Below are positions 5,115-5,712 of a stretch of DNA of 5,712 bases, in pieces (within the stretch, counting starts at the first letter, position 1; each line of letters opens with the position of its first letter). The stretch spans positions 1-5,712 of the forward strand of contig CAYOSU010000028.1 of the NCBI GenBank assembly GCA_964406735.1, in the 5' to 3' direction. This DNA is from CAYOSU01 sp964406735 (GTDB lineage: Bacteria; Bacillota; Clostridia; Christensenellales; CAMQZB01). Position numbers and translations under genes: made by a program. The notes under the pieces were generated by a model. The model was not told where the DNA came from. It did no database searches and was given only the letters and a program-made list of their open reading frames with translations.

Positions 5115-5195
5115 TTATTATTAGAACAATCCCTCAGTCTCGGCGTTTAAGCGCCGAGACAGCTCCCTTTACACAAAGGAGCCTTTCATATGGTT
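5115..5195. repeat. Double-hairpin intergenic repeat, copy D
   Basis: Hairpin 1 is GTCTCGGCG-TTTAAG-CGCCGAGAC (5137-5160), a perfect 9-bp stem. Hairpin 2 (5161-5181) is identical to that of copy A, and 5126-5140 equals 4681-4695. The first stem is longer and different from copy A but is still fully paired. The upstream TTATTAGAA joins directly to ACAATCCC, so the leader seen in other copies appears deleted. Confidence 0.85.
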
Positions 5196-5204
5196 TGCTC
5201 GTTA

Positions 5205-5246
5205 TCAGACTGCGGCGGCAGCAAGCCACCGCCCTATGGGTTGTGG
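5205..5246. repeat. Second-family hairpin pair
   Basis: CTGC-GGCG-GCAG (5210-5221) is followed by a stem pairing CCACCGCCC (5226-5234) with GGGTTGTGG (5238-5246) around a TAT loop, with one mismatch and one G-T pair. The GGCGGCAGCAAGC...CCGCCCTA wording resembles another intergenic repeat common in Clostridia (general familiarity). It abuts copy D. Confidence 0.55.
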
Positions 5247-5578
5247 AGAGCGTATTTTTGTCTATGTTTTACAACATATGTTTTATATTAGCACGGTTTC
5301 AGAGGAAAAGCAAGCGTTATCGGGTGAAAATTGCTATATTTACCAATTCTTTCTGATTTTGGTGCAAAAAACTCCGTATTTTTTGGGGATTAAAAGTTTA
5401 ATTTGGTTTTATAGGCGTGATGAATGCGGTGGTTTGTTGGTTTTAACTTTTATCCTCTATTTCAAGGGTTGTGGGGTTGATTTTTTGAGAATTGGTAAAT
5501 GATTAAGACAATGCTTTGTTGGTTCTCGTACTCTCTCTTATCGCAAGGTGTGATTTTATTTTTTATTTAACGGTAACG
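5247..5578. other. Stretch with no supported gene
   Basis: A plus-strand open frame of 88 codons (5236-5502) crosses this region. Its ATG lies inside the loop of a hairpin repeat, it has no Shine-Dalgarno site, and its translation has no recognisable domain or coherent membrane pattern. The composition is T-rich. It may be decayed intergenic DNA. Short AT inverted repeats (for example CAAAAAA/TTTTTTG near 5364-5385) are unremarkable. Confidence 0.5.
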
Positions 5579-5604
5579 AAAAACTCCGCGGTGGTGCGGA
5601 GTTT
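5579..5604 (-). terminator. Leftward intrinsic terminator of an off-window gene
   Basis: A perfect 9-bp stem, AAACTCCGC (5581-5589) and GCGGAGTTT (5596-5604), has the loop GGTGGT. On the minus strand it is followed by T residues (5583-5579, partly overlapping the stem base), while the plus side has no T run. It therefore most likely ends a leftward transcript entering from beyond 5712. Confidence 0.7.
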
Positions 5605-5629
5605 GAGTTGGTATTATTTCAAAAAAGTT

Positions 5630-5712
5630 GTTATAGCAAAAATGTTTTTTTTAGATCAAGCTGTTACAGCAGAAATGTGTTTTTTTTAGATAAAGCTGTT
5701 GAGCAGAAAGTT
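5630..5712. repeat. Tandem repeat of about 34 bp reaching the right edge
   Basis: Units at 5630-5662 (33 bases), 5663-5697 (35 bases) and a partial unit at 5698-5712 share GTTA.AGCA.AAATG, a T8 run and TTTAGAT.AAGCT. Differences are a few substitutions plus an added GT before the T run. The array probably continues past the window edge. No open frame within it is long enough to call. Confidence 0.8.

Noticed and set aside
4669..5195. Possible CRISPR array
   Set aside because: Repeat copies differ in length and stem sequence, the spacing is irregular (about 222, 148 and 75 bases), and no spacer-like units or cas genes are seen.
5236..5502. Plus-strand open frame of 88 codons
   Set aside because: The start lies in a hairpin loop of a repeat, with no Shine-Dalgarno site, no recognisable domain and unusual composition. 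It is treated as a chance frame in T-rich DNA.

Overview
The window looks like a chromosomal segment of a low-to-moderate GC Gram-positive bacterium, most likely a gut-type member of Clostridia (Firmicutes/Bacillota). The reasons are strong AGGAG Shine-Dalgarno sites, sigma-A-type promoters, short intrinsic terminators, the protein families present, and intergenic double-hairpin repeats of a kind common in Clostridia genomes. The order or genus cannot be fixed from the sequence. No rRNA, tRNA, CRISPR array, transposase or phage gene is visible.

Layout. 1-191: an AT-rich degenerate tandem array (nine TCGTTA cores) that runs into the stop codon of the first gene. 189-1127 (-): a PAP2-family membrane phosphatase with its own promoter. 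1187-1471: non-coding, with some inverted repeats. 1472-2086 (+): a self-contained transcription unit of promoter, DUF308/HdeD-like membrane protein and bidirectional terminator. 2166-2804 (-): a six-helix membrane protein of the FAR-17a/AIG1 (Pr6Pr-like) type, convergent on the previous gene. 2910-4565 (-): a three-gene operon, transcribed TetR regulator, then a small P-loop kinase-like NTPase, then a DUF2975-like four-helix membrane protein, ending in an intrinsic terminator. 4600-5250: a cluster of four related double-hairpin repeats, a perfect 27-bp tandem duplication and a fifth hairpin pair of another family. 5247-5578: no convincing gene. 5579-5712: a leftward terminator and a tandem repeat reaching the right edge, which suggest a gene beyond the window transcribed leftward.

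The six supported genes form four transcription units. Four of the six products are integral membrane proteins, so the theme is cell-envelope or membrane-associated function, but nothing links the units into one pathway. The TetR-kinase-DUF2975 operon is the best candidate for a functional module: a regulator, a cytoplasmic phosphotransferase-like enzyme and a membrane protein under apparent common control. The most unusual part is the repeat cluster upstream of that operon, where copies differ in stem sequence but keep their base pairing.

Two starts were moved from the longest open frame: the Pr6Pr-like protein begins at 2804 (ATG with Shine-Dalgarno; the longer ATG overlaps the -10 box), and the P-loop protein begins at a GTG at 3925 (with Shine-Dalgarno) rather than at a TTG at 3970.
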